Below are positions 54,991-62,892 of a DNA stretch of 64,000 bases, piece after piece. The translations under genes were made by a program, and so were the position numbers. Below the pieces are notes generated by a model. It was not told where the DNA came from. It worked only from the letters and a program-made list of their open reading frames with translations, and did not search any database. The DNA is from Vibrio chagasii (lineage in GTDB: Bacteria; Pseudomonadota; Gammaproteobacteria; Enterobacterales; Vibrionaceae), in assembly GCF_024347355.1 (NCBI RefSeq), contig NZ_AP025466.1, forward strand, positions 62,001-126,000. Reading direction: 5' to 3'. The stretch's first letter is position 1, and the number at the start of each line of letters is the position of its first letter.

Positions 54991-55391
54991 GACTCGGTCG
55001 ACGTCATTCTAAAAACGAAGAGGCTCAAATAGACCTTACTTCGATGCTTGATATTGTATTTATCATGCTTATTTTCTTTATTGTGACCAGTTCATTTGTT
55101 CGTGAATCAGGGGTGGAAGTTAATCGCCCACAAGCGTCTAACGTAGTCAGCCAAAAGGATGCGGGCATCTTTGTTGCGATTACTTCTGCGAATGACATCT
55201 TCATCGATAAACGCGTTGTTGATGTTGAACGTGTCCAAGCGACGTTAGAGCACTTGTTGCTAGAACAACCTGATGCTTCTTTGGTTATTCAAGCGGATGA
55301 ACACGCTTACAACGGTACGGTTGTTAAAGTGATGGACGCTGCGAAAGGTGCGGGTGTTAAAAACATTGCGCTTGCTGCTGAAAAGCGATGA
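54987..55391 (+). CDS. exbD: ExbD-type biopolymer transport protein
   Basis: Protein of 134 residues with one N-terminal transmembrane helix bearing the key Asp: QIDLTSMLDIVFIMLIFFIV. The periplasmic C-terminal domain continues with VEVNRPQASNV and the ASLVIQADEHAYNGTVVKVM region. Second proton-channel subunit of the TonB complex. ATGA overlap with exbB. Confidence 0.92.
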   Translation: MRLGRRHSKNEEAQIDLTSMLDIVFIMLIFFIVTSSFVRESGVEVNRPQASNVVSQKDAGIFVAITSANDIFIDKRVVDVERVQATLEHLLLEQPDASLVIQADEHAYNGTVVKVMDAAKGAGVKNIALAAEKR

Positions 55392-55410
55392 TCTTGGAGG
55401 ATCTTCATAA

Positions 55411-56031
55411 ATGATTCGCCTATTTCTTGCTTTACCGCTAGCGGGCGCATTGGGCTTAGCTCTGTTTTCTTTTATGGCTTGGATGGTCGATAATGGTCAC
55501 CAACGTTCACCTGATGATAGCGAGACGTTGAGTTTCAACATGGTAATGGTGGAACAAGAACAAGAAGTCCAAAGAAGACAACGTGCAGTCCCTGAAAAAC
55601 CAGAAATGCCAGAGCCGCCACCGGAAGCGCAAACGTCTCAGTCACAAGCTGAAGTTACGCCTCTGAACTCGATGTCTTCACTGCCGTCGTTAGATTTGAA
55701 TACATCGATTGATGGCCTAGCGATTAACGCTCCGACATTTTCTGATTTTGGGTCAAACCAACAGGCAATGCCTCTGTATCGAGTTGAACCTCGTTACCCA
55801 GCGAAAGCGCTTAAGCGCGGGGCTGAAGGCTTTGTTACATTGAGTTTTACTATCGATGAAACAGGCCGACCGATGGATATTCAAGTCACGGATGCAAACC
55901 CGCGTCGTATGTTCGAGCGTGAAGCGATACGTGCTATGAAAAAATACAAGTATCAGCCTAAGGTTGTTGATGGTAAAGCGACCCCTCAATTTGGACAAAC
56001 ATTTACCTTTGAATTCAAGTTGGCAAAATGA
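55411..56031 (+). CDS. tonB: TonB protein (TonB2/3 type)
   Basis: Protein of 206 residues: an N-terminal transmembrane anchor (FLALPLAGALGLALFSFMAW), a short Pro/Glu linker (EKPEMPEPPPEAQTSQSQ) and a C-terminal TonB domain (YRVEPRYPAKALKRGAEGFV...ALRAMKKYKYQP-type ending). The Pro-rich linker is much shorter than that of TonB1-type proteins, as is usual for TonB2/TonB3 of vibrios. It transmits energy to receptors such as that at 50012. Follows exbD by 19 bp. Confidence 0.9.
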   Translation: MIRLFLALPLAGALGLALFSFMAWMVDNGHQRSPDDSETLSFNMVMVEQEQEVQRRQRAVPEKPEMPEPPPEAQTSQSQAEVTPLNSMSSLPSLDLNTSIDGLAINAPTFSDFGSNQQAMPLYRVEPRYPAKALKRGAEGFVTLSFTIDETGRPMDIQVTDANPRRMFEREAIRAMKKYKYQPKVVDGKATPQFGQTFTFEFKLAK

Positions 56032-57206
56032 TGAAACAGATATGGATATTAGTGGGCTTGTTGTTAATGCCCCTTACAACACAGGCACAAGAGCTAACCC
56101 AATATACTGCTATTCGTGTTCAAAAGGCTCATAAGCTTGCTCAAGATGAACAGGTTAAACAGGCCATTGACCTACTTGCAGGCTTGGAGCTATCTAAAGG
56201 CTATGACAAAGCGTACGTAGCTCGTATGCTGGGTGTGTTTTACTGGCAAGATGGCAAAACCGATAAGGCAATTAAGCAGCTTACTTACGCCGTAGACACT
56301 AATTTGCTGGTCGATGAACAAGCTTGGGTTACGAAGCGTATGCTTGCTGATCTCTTATTAAACGATCAGCAGTTCAAAAACGCGCTTCCACATTACTATG
56401 AGTTAGTTAAAACAGCGCCAGAGGCAGAAAAGAAAGACGTGCTTTGGATGCGAATTGCACAAGCGGAATACCAAATCGAAAACTGGTCAAAAGTACTGGT
56501 TGCTATTGGTAATCGTAACAAGTTCAATGCAAAACCAGAACTGTCGCCTCTATCGCTAAAACTGGGTGCGCAACTACAGTTAAAGCAGTGGAAGCAATCT
56601 ATTCCAACACTGGAAAGCCTAATTGAACTTCAACCAGAAAAAGACAACTGGTGGCGTCAGCTTGTGGGCATTCAGTTAAGACTAGAGCGCAACCGTGATG
56701 CATTGAACACGTTAGCGTTGGCAGATCTTCAAGGTGTGGAGCTGAAAAACTCAGACCGCAGACTATTGGCTCAGCTTTATGCTAAACGAGGCATTCCAGA
56801 GCGCGCTGCTCAAGAGATCGCAAAGCTAGATGATGCGAACAGCGATGTTCAACTTCTGGCTGAGCAAGCAACTTACTGGCAGTTGGCGAAAGAGTGGGAC
56901 AGTGCTATTGAAGTGTGGACGTTAGCGTCTAAAAAAGACACGCAATATCATTGGAACGTGGCTCAGTTACTGGTGCAGCAAGGTTACTACGATCGTGCTC
57001 TGGTTGTTTTGGATAAAGTGAAAGACAAGAACAAGCAAGCTGATGTTGCTTTAGCGAAAGTACGTTCATGGTACAAGCTAAAGAATCTTGATAATGCTCT
57101 TGCTCAAGCGAAACGCGCGAACAACATTGAGCCTTCTTCTGAAGCAAAAGGTTGGATTAAATATCTGACTCAGCTAAGAACAGTGAGTGATAACGGCAAC
57201 GTTTAA
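56028..57206 (+). CDS. TPR-repeat protein of the TonB operon
   Basis: Protein of 392 residues with a signal peptide (MPLTTQAQ) and several tetratricopeptide-like helical repeats (for example AYVARMLGVFYWQDGKTDKA and WHWNVAQLLVQQGYYDRALV-like pairs). Proteins of this type are the last gene of TonB2-type operons; a role in the periplasmic protein complex is suspected but unproven. Overlaps the tonB stop by 4 bp. A strong terminator follows at 57249. Confidence 0.85.
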   Translation: MMKQIWILVGLLLMPLTTQAQELTQYTAIRVQKAHKLAQDEQVKQAIDLLAGLELSKGYDKAYVARMLGVFYWQDGKTDKAIKQLTYAVDTNLLVDEQAWVTKRMLADLLLNDQQFKNALPHYYELVKTAPEAEKKDVLWMRIAQAEYQIENWSKVLVAIGNRNKFNAKPELSPLSLKLGAQLQLKQWKQSIPTLESLIELQPEKDNWWRQLVGIQLRLERNRDALNTLALADLQGVELKNSDRRLLAQLYAKRGIPERAAQEIAKLDDANSDVQLLAEQATYWQLAKEWDSAIEVWTLASKKDTQYHWNVAQLLVQQGYYDRALVVLDKVKDKNKQADVALAKVRSWYKLKNLDNALAQAKRANNIEPSSEAKGWIKYLTQLRTVSDNGNV

Positions 57207-57248
57207 CTGCTAATAGCACAACAGAAGACAAGAGAAAGTTATATTGAG

Positions 57249-57285
57249 AAAAGGGTGTCATTTGATGGGTCAAATGACACCCTTT
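57249..57285. terminator. terminator of the TonB operon
   Basis: AAAAGGGTGTCATTTGA and TCAAATGACACCCTTTT pair perfectly around four bases and run into a T tract. The left side also has an A tract, so it could act on the convergent gene at 57361. Confidence 0.92.
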
Positions 57286-57294
57286 TTAATTTTT

Positions 57295-57342
57295 GGCGGC
57301 TATAGTTCTTTAATCTTTGGCGGCTATAGTTCTTTAATCTTT
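57295..57342 (+). repeat. tandem duplication of a 24-bp unit
   Basis: Two perfect adjacent copies of a 24-bp sequence beginning GGCGGCTATAGTTC and ending TTTAATCTTT, directly after the TonB-operon terminator. Non-coding. Confidence 0.9.
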
Positions 57343-57360
57343 GTCTTTCCAGTGTGTCGA

Positions 57361-57681
57361 TTAAGGCTCGCACATCGTGCCGCTGGACGTAGCACTTTGA
57401 ATTACGCCACTGGTATCAGCGACCCAATTAATGGTGCAGTCACGATAAGGGTTTTTGAAGGCGTGTACTGTATAACCATTATCTAACGGCTTCTTGGTTT
57501 CAATCCAAGCATAGTTTCGAGACGCCCAAAAACTGATAGGGCGTGACCGTTCGGTGAGATAACGTTCTTGTACATCGGTTATGTCTGAACCGATGTATTG
57601 TTGAATATGTTCTTCCGTGCTGGTTATTTGGCTGGTACACGCCGTTGCTAGCACAGCTAAAGCCAAAACAATAATACGCAT
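57361..57681 (-). CDS. small lipoprotein of unknown function
   Basis: Protein of 106 residues. The N-terminus MRIIVLALAVLATACTS has a lipobox (LATAC), so the mature lipoprotein is about 92 residues, anchored by Cys15. The mature part has three cysteines including CTINW and GTMCEP, which may form a disulfide, and a VADTSGVIQSATSSG loop. No family recognised. Monocistronic; convergent with the TonB operon. Confidence 0.75.
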   Translation of the reverse strand: MRIIVLALAVLATACTSQITSTEEHIQQYIGSDITDVQERYLTERSRPISFWASRNYAWIETKKPLDNGYTVHAFKNPYRDCTINWVADTSGVIQSATSSGTMCEP

Positions 57682-58023
57682 TTCAAATCCTTTTAAGCTT
57701 CATTAGCTATCATCAAACCAGTGATCAAATAGTCCCAACTTTCAATCCTTAAAGCCACAACTGTTACCTTAAATCCATCTCAATCAAGCATGTTGAGATT
57801 GAGGTTTTTTGAGCTTTGACCTGTTATCGATAAGCTCTGATAGAACGAATCAAATCTCTTAAGTACACGTTAGTAAGAATATGCATATAGTTCGATGACT
57901 TCCCATGTAATGTTATGTAAATTTCCTTACGCCGCTCAGCAAACGTAAACAATGTAAATTGAATGCCAATACGAATGATTATCAACTAAATTGTCGCCAT
58001 AAAATTTATAGGTATTGGTTTGT
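57682..58023. other. intergenic region with Fur box before the PepSY operon
   Basis: About 340 bp with no gene. The Fur box at 57970 and the leader motif at 58013 lie at its right end. Nothing else is recognised. Confidence 0.5.
57970..57984. promoter_or_regulatory. Fur-like box upstream of the PepSY operon
   Basis: TACGAATGATTATCA has a perfect right half ATTATCA and AAT in the left half of the 7-1-7 Fur pattern (11 of 14). It is 39 bp before the PepSY ATG. Confidence 0.6.
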
Positions 58024-58653
58024 ATGTCGTTAAAAAGTAGGGCGGTTCAGTCATGGGCTCGTCGACTGCATGTTTATATTTCTATGGCGCTTCTGTTCGT
58101 GGTTCTTTTTTTCTCAGTGACAGGTATAACCCTGAACCGACCTGAGTTATTTGAATCAAGCCAACCCAATATCCAACGCTCTACGCTAACGCTTCCTACA
58201 AGTTTATTTACGGTCCAAGACGGACGTTTAAAAGCTGACGAGACAGCCTTTGAAACGTTTCTGTTTGAAGAAGCCAATCTGTCTGGTGTTCCTTCAGGCT
58301 TGGACATCTACGCAGAGATTGAAGACGGTGAGTTGCTCATCGGTGAAGTGTCTATGGACTTCAAAGGACCAGGCTACAACGCTTCCGTGTTTGTTGACGT
58401 CACGTCTGAATTTGTAGAAGTCGAAACTACGAATTACGGCGTTATCGCATTGTTGAACGATCTACATAAAGGTCGTAACAGCGGTGAAGTATGGAAATGG
58501 TTTATCGATATCACTGCGCTACTGATGATCTTCTTTGTGCTTACCGGCGTGTGCTTACTGTTACCTAAGAAAAAGACGCTTAATACCTCCATCAAATGGA
58601 CGATGTTTGGGTCTGCAATCTCACTTGTTATCTATTTTGTCGCCGTGCCTTAA
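58024..58653 (+). CDS. PepSY-associated transmembrane protein
   Basis: Protein of 209 residues with a transmembrane helix near the N-terminus (HVYISMALLFVVLFFSVTGI) and two near the C-terminus (ALLMIFFVLTGVCLLLP and FGSAISLVIYFVAVP), and between them a PepSY-like periplasmic domain (LDIYAEIEDGELLIGEVSMD, LNDLHKGRNSGEVWKWFIDI). PepSY_TM proteins of this form include putative periplasmic ferric-siderophore reductases. The start ATG (58024) follows TATTGGTTTGT rather than a normal Shine-Dalgarno; an in-frame TTG at 58015 is less likely. First gene of a seven- or eight-gene operon. Confidence 0.83.
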   Translation: MSLKSRAVQSWARRLHVYISMALLFVVLFFSVTGITLNRPELFESSQPNIQRSTLTLPTSLFTVQDGRLKADETAFETFLFEEANLSGVPSGLDIYAEIEDGELLIGEVSMDFKGPGYNASVFVDVTSEFVEVETTNYGVIALLNDLHKGRNSGEVWKWFIDITALLMIFFVLTGVCLLLPKKKTLNTSIKWTMFGSAISLVIYFVAVP

Positions 58654-58724
58654 CGCTTGATTCGATTGATGAATCGGATTGAAGAACGAACTTAAGGTTA
58701 AACGGATTTAAAAGGTTGTTAAAC

Positions 58725-59243
58725 ATGAAAAAAATGAACTGGAGCAAGGCGCTTCTTGCTTTATCTCTTTTGCCAAGCCTAGGTATGGCACAAGCGATTC
58801 CTGATACGGCAAAACTTGATGTCAGCTTTGAGCTTCCAAAGATTGATACGTCTATGTATGCACGTCCTTATGTGGCGGTGTGGGTAGAGAACAGCGAACG
58901 AAAGTCAGTGAAAACCATCGAGCTTTGGGTCGGTAAAGATGAATGGCTTAAAGATCTGCGTAGCTGGTGGAGAAAGGTTGGCCGTTACGATCGTGAACTG
59001 GTTGATGCTGTAACGTCTGCAACGCGTCCTGCTGGTCAGTACCGTTTCGTTTGGGATGGCAAGAGCGACAGCGGTGAAACGTTAGAACAAGGTGAGTACA
59101 CGGTTCATATCGAAGTGGTTCGCGAACACGGTGGCCGTAACTACCTTCGTCAAAAAGTATCACTCACAGATTCAAACGCATCTTACGAATTAAAAGCAAC
59201 GGAAGAGACGGGTGAAATCACCCTGAACTACATCGCTAAATAG
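58725..59243 (+). CDS. DUF2271-domain exported protein
   Basis: Protein of 172 residues with a signal peptide (KALLALSLLPSLGMAQA). The mature part matches DUF2271: VSFELPKIDTSMYARPYVAV, TIELWVGKDEWLKDLRSWWR, then DAVTSATRPAGQYRFVWDGK and GEYTVHIEVVREHGGRNYLR. Structure resembles an Ig-like sandwich seen in flagellar FlgD-like proteins. In many marine bacteria DUF2271 genes lie beside PepSY and DUF4198 genes in iron-uptake loci; molecular role unknown. Start ATG 58725 after AAAAGG. Confidence 0.84.
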   Translation: MKKMNWSKALLALSLLPSLGMAQAIPDTAKLDVSFELPKIDTSMYARPYVAVWVENSERKSVKTIELWVGKDEWLKDLRSWWRKVGRYDRELVDAVTSATRPAGQYRFVWDGKSDSGETLEQGEYTVHIEVVREHGGRNYLRQKVSLTDSNASYELKATEETGEITLNYIAK

Positions 59244-59361
59244 TAACTGCGAACAGCAACTAGTAAGTACGAACTAAAACCAAGCTGAACAGAATAGACA
59301 GTGGTCATCGTAGGCTCAGATAGAGCGACACGGCTAACAATTATAAATAATGGAATTGAAC

Positions 59362-60198
59362 ATGATGAAACAAACAAAAATTAAAGCACTTGCTCTAGCA
59401 GGTGTGATGGCATTTGGCTTAGCAGCAACGACAACAGCACAAGCTCACCCACGTTGGATTCTGCCATCTCACTTCACTGTATCTAAAGAAGGTGGTGATT
59501 GGCTAACGTTCGACGTTACTGCGTCTCACGGTACGTTTGTTTTTGATAAGCCTGCAGGCAGCGAAAATGCTCATGTCATCATGCCTGATGGCCGCAGCGA
59601 GCGTCCTAACTTTGTGATTCGTGGCAAGCGTCGTTCAATCTTCGACTTCTATTTTGAAGAAGAAGGTACACACAAAGTGGCAATCAACAACTATCCGTCT
59701 TACTACACACAGTACAAAGCGGGCCGTCGCGACACCATGAAGTGGATTAAAGCAAACAAAGCAGAGCGTGATTCAGTACTACCAGAAAAAGCACGTGACG
59801 TGGTAACACAAATCAGCTTCACTCGTGCAGAAAGCTACATCACGGTAGGTAAGCCAACGGATTCAGTGTTCAAAATTGAAGGCAAGCTACTTGAGATGAA
59901 GCCAGTGACTCACCCTTCAGACATCGTTGAAGGAGAACCAGTAACATTCCAATTCTTCTACAACGGTGAGATCCAGAAAGACGTGAAAGCGGAGATTACT
60001 CGTGAAGGTACGCTTTACCGCAACCACCAAGAGCAGATTGATGTGGTGAGTGATGAGAACGGTGAAATCACGTTTACTCCAGACGTAGCGGGTCGTTACG
60101 TAATGAAAGCGAACTACAAAGGTGAGTTGATTGACAACCCACTGGCAGACAAAGCAAGCGCGAACGTTCACCTAACGTTCGAAGCACTGCTTCAATAG
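59362..60198 (+). CDS. DUF4198-family periplasmic protein
   Basis: Protein of 278 residues. Signal peptide ends ATTTAQA, so the mature protein should begin HPRWILPSHFTVS, a metal-friendly N-terminal histidine with a second His seven residues on. The body follows the DUF4198 (NikM/CbiK-associated) pattern: WLTFDVTASHGTFVF, HVIMPDGRSERPNFVIRGK and a C-terminal Ig-like domain (GEPVTFQFFYNGEIQKDVKA ... AGRYVMKANYKGEL). Such proteins are found in metal-acquisition loci; the metal is unknown. Start ATG 59362 after GGAATTG. Confidence 0.85.
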   Translation: MMKQTKIKALALAGVMAFGLAATTTAQAHPRWILPSHFTVSKEGGDWLTFDVTASHGTFVFDKPAGSENAHVIMPDGRSERPNFVIRGKRRSIFDFYFEEEGTHKVAINNYPSYYTQYKAGRRDTMKWIKANKAERDSVLPEKARDVVTQISFTRAESYITVGKPTDSVFKIEGKLLEMKPVTHPSDIVEGEPVTFQFFYNGEIQKDVKAEITREGTLYRNHQEQIDVVSDENGEITFTPDVAGRYVMKANYKGELIDNPLADKASANVHLTFEALLQ

Positions 60199-60313
60199 TC
60201 TGTGATATCGGGCCTTAATCCCTGATTAAGAACCAAAAAACTTAAGGGCTCATTTGAGCCCTTTATCGCTCAGTTTACTTCTGAGTATTTGCACTGTGGC
60301 TAGGGTACGAACC

Positions 60314-60649
60314 ATGACAATAAAAACAAAACTTAACGCTTTAATGACTCCTTGCTTAGCACTGGGACTTGGTTTCGCTGCATTACCTGCGCAAGCACAC
60401 TTTCCACTGATGAGCTGCTGGCTTGAAGGCAAAACCGTTGCTTGTGAAGCGGGTTATTCGGATGGCAGCAAAGCGATTGATTACGCGGTTGAGATGTACG
60501 ATTACGAAGACAACTTGATCGCAAAAGAGATGACAGATAAGCGCTCTATTGTTGAGTTTTCACACCCAGACACCGAGTTCTACCTTGTGTTTGATTCGGG
60601 CCACGAGTTTCCTGTCGAAGTTGATGTTGTAGAGATCAGCGAAAAATGA
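60314..60649 (+). CDS. small exported protein with predicted N-terminal histidine
   Basis: Protein of 111 residues; signal peptide up to LPAQA, so the mature chain starts HFPLMSCWLEGKTVACEAGY. It contains two cysteines close together that could form a disulfide and a short acidic beta-like region. No family recognised. Like the preceding DUF4198 protein, it is predicted to expose an N-terminal histidine. ATG 60314 gives a credible signal peptide; an in-frame ATG at 60254 adds an implausible leader. Stop overlaps the next start by 4 bp. Confidence 0.72.
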   Translation: MTIKTKLNALMTPCLALGLGFAALPAQAHFPLMSCWLEGKTVACEAGYSDGSKAIDYAVEMYDYEDNLIAKEMTDKRSIVEFSHPDTEFYLVFDSGHEFPVEVDVVEISEK

Positions 60650-61206
60650 TGATTCAAAGCGTACGTGCTGACACGGGCGGCAGAGAGGGCAAATGGGTAG
60701 GGCTGATCATTGTGTTCATCCTTTGCTTTGCAACCGTCGCGATCCCATTTCATCAGGCAGAATCCCACGTTAAAGCAGTGCTTGATCATCAAATTCTTGT
60801 GACTGATGTTGAACAAGAAAACTTGGCGATGCTATCAGAGTTGCGTTTGGCTCACGAAGAAATTCGTGATCTGCGCATGGACTCAGACGGTGAATGGCCG
60901 AGTGTTGCATCACTTAAAGATGAATGGGTTGCCCCGTTTGTAGAAGATCAGAGTTGGAAGCGCAAAGGCTCTCATGCTTGGGTGCTGGACGAGCGTGGTT
61001 ATTATTTTTCCACACCAAATGAACTTGGCTTTGCGGATTCTTTTATTCTGAACGCGAACAGCGTTTCTCCTGAAATCTGGATTTTCTTTGGTGGTATAGC
61101 AAAACAGCCTAGTGCTTTTGACGAGCACACACTTGAATCTGAAGGCTGGAAAATGGTTGTGAATGAATCAGAAGTTGAACAGCATCATGCAAGCGATGCT
61201 CACTAA
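60646..61206 (+). CDS. membrane-anchored protein with His-rich C-terminus
   Basis: Protein of 186 residues with one N-terminal helix (about residues 17-36, VGLIIVFILCFATVAIPFHQ) and a periplasmic helical domain (EQENLAMLSELRLAHEEIRD). A Trp-rich part follows (WVAPFVEDQSWKRKGSHAWV, FGGIAKQPSAF), ending in EVEQHHASDAH, a histidine-containing tail that could bind metal. It may correspond to a DUF6162-type family, but I am not certain. Position directly before the metal transporter genes suggests a helper role. Confidence 0.75.
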   Translation: MMIQSVRADTGGREGKWVGLIIVFILCFATVAIPFHQAESHVKAVLDHQILVTDVEQENLAMLSELRLAHEEIRDLRMDSDGEWPSVASLKDEWVAPFVEDQSWKRKGSHAWVLDERGYYFSTPNELGFADSFILNANSVSPEIWIFFGGIAKQPSAFDEHTLESEGWKMVVNESEVEQHHASDAH

Positions 61207-61222
61207 TAATAAGAGATTTACT

Positions 61223-62158
61223 ATGCGAATTATGACCCTGTTCATGTCGTTATTATCGGTGTTCATGGCACCTCATGCATTAGCAAAAGAATACACGCTC
61301 GACAGTAACAAACTGACGATTGGTATCACGCTTCAACCTTACTACAGCTATGTGAAAGCCGTAGTCGGCGACAAAGTGAACATTCTTCCTTTGGTTGATG
61401 CTGGTTTTAACCCCCATAACTACTTACCACAACCGAACGACCTGAAGCGATTGAGTCAGATGGATGCAATCGTTGTAAACGGAATTGGACATGACGACTT
61501 CGCGCTTAAAGTCATTGCAGCAGCGCAACGTGATGATTTGGTTGTGATCGAGGCAAATAAAGAAGTGCCTTTACTTCCGGCTCTTGGTCAATCTGTTGGT
61601 CAAGGTGCTGTTAACCCGCACACCTTTGTTGGGCTTTCGACAACAATTCAAAAGGTTTACACCATTGCCAGTGAAGTTTCTAAACTCGACCGAGACAACG
61701 CTGCGTTTTATCGCAAGAATGCGCGTAAGTACGCAAAGCAATTTCGTTTCATGAAGCGTGATGCGATGTTGTCATTAGGTGAGTTAGATACATCAGGCAT
61801 GAAAGTGGCGACGACACACAATGCTTACGGTTACATTCTTCAAGAGTTTGGTGTTGATGTTGCGGCGGTAATCGAGCCAGCACACGGTGTTGAGCCAAGT
61901 GCTAGCCAGCTGCAAGAGACGATCGAGAAGATCCGCGCGTCGGGTATTGATGTTCTGTTCTACGAATTAAACATGCCAAACCGTTTTGTTGACACGATTG
62001 AAGCGGAAACAGGCGTTCAGCTTTACCGTTTTTCTCACATGACGCATGGTGAATATGAGGACGATAAAGTAGAAGTTGAGATGAAGAAGAACCTAGAAAC
62101 GTTAATCGAAGCAATGAAATTTGCAGCGGCGAACCAAGCTAAAAGCGGGAACGCATAA
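61223..62158 (+). CDS. metal ABC transporter substrate-binding protein (ZnuA/TroA type)
   Basis: Periplasmic solute-binding protein of 311 residues. Signal peptide (MSLLSVFMAPHALA), then cluster A-I family features. Likely metal ligands are the histidines in GFNPHNYLPQPND, GAVNPHTFVGLS and TTHNAYGYILQEF, plus an acidic residue in the FYELNMPNRFVDTIEAETGV loop. Three His and one acid fit Zn2+, Mn2+ or Fe2+ uptake; the metal is not fixed. Start ATG 61223 after AAGAGA. Stop overlaps the next start (TAATG). Confidence 0.9.
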   Translation: MRIMTLFMSLLSVFMAPHALAKEYTLDSNKLTIGITLQPYYSYVKAVVGDKVNILPLVDAGFNPHNYLPQPNDLKRLSQMDAIVVNGIGHDDFALKVIAAAQRDDLVVIEANKEVPLLPALGQSVGQGAVNPHTFVGLSTTIQKVYTIASEVSKLDRDNAAFYRKNARKYAKQFRFMKRDAMLSLGELDTSGMKVATTHNAYGYILQEFGVDVAAVIEPAHGVEPSASQLQETIEKIRASGIDVLFYELNMPNRFVDTIEAETGVQLYRFSHMTHGEYEDDKVEVEMKKNLETLIEAMKFAAANQAKSGNA

Positions 62159-62892
62159 TGCTAGGTCCATCAATCTCAATCAATAAACTGGGTCTACAGT
62201 ACGATAATAATGTGATTCTTGATGATATCTCGCTAGAACTTAAAGCGGGCGAGTGTCATGTAATCATGGGACCAAACGGTGGCGGCAAGACTTCTTTACT
62301 GCGATCTGTACTTAGACTGACGCCTTTCTCTGGAGCGATCAACATTCATTGGCCAGAAAAGCCAAGTATTGGTTACGTGCCTCAAAAAGCGACCTTCGAG
62401 TCGAGCTTACCTTTGACGGTCATGGACTTTGTTCTGCTAAATAAGACGCGAATCCCTCTGTTTTGGCGTCGTAAATCAAAGCAGTTAGATCTTGCTCTCG
62501 CGCAGTTAGATCGCGTAGGTATGGCGACTCGTAGCGACCGCCGTATGGGACAGTTGTCTGGTGGTGAGCAGCAACGTGTTTTGTTTGCTCAAGCGTTATT
62601 GGATAACCCGAGCTTACTGGTATTAGATGAACCTACGACGGGTATGGACGAGCAGGGCGTTCGCTATTTGGAATCGCTGATTCGTGAATGTGTTGATGAA
62701 GGCCGAACGATTCTAGCGGTTCACCACGATGTTACTGCGGTACGTCGACTTGAAGCGAACGTGCATGTCGTTAACCGATTCTTAGTAGATAGTGGCCCAC
62801 ATGAGCAAGTACTCCATCCAACGAAGATCGAAAGCCTATTCCAACACTACAGTAGTGGCTCAGTAGTGACTGAATCGAAGGAGGTTGCGTAA
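62158..62892 (+). CDS. metal ABC transporter ATP-binding protein
   Basis: ATPase subunit of 244 residues. Walker A MGPNGGGKTSLL, signature LSGGEQQRVLFAQALL, Walker B LLVLDEPTTGMDEQG and the H-loop VHHDV. Typical of ZnuC/TroB-type transporters. Translationally coupled with both neighbours by one-base overlaps. Confidence 0.94.
   Translation: MLGPSISINKLGLQYDNNVILDDISLELKAGECHVIMGPNGGGKTSLLRSVLRLTPFSGAINIHWPEKPSIGYVPQKATFESSLPLTVMDFVLLNKTRIPLFWRRKSKQLDLALAQLDRVGMATRSDRRMGQLSGGEQQRVLFAQALLDNPSLLVLDEPTTGMDEQGVRYLESLIRECVDEGRTILAVHHDVTAVRRLEANVHVVNRFLVDSGPHEQVLHPTKIESLFQHYSSGSVVTESKEVA

Noticed and set aside
57361..57681. Lipoprotein as part of the TonB operon
   Set aside because: It is on the opposite strand and beyond the operon terminator.
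60254..60313. Upstream start of the 111-residue exported protein
   Set aside because: It would replace a good signal peptide by an internal one and lies directly after the previous gene's 3' end without a ribosome binding site.
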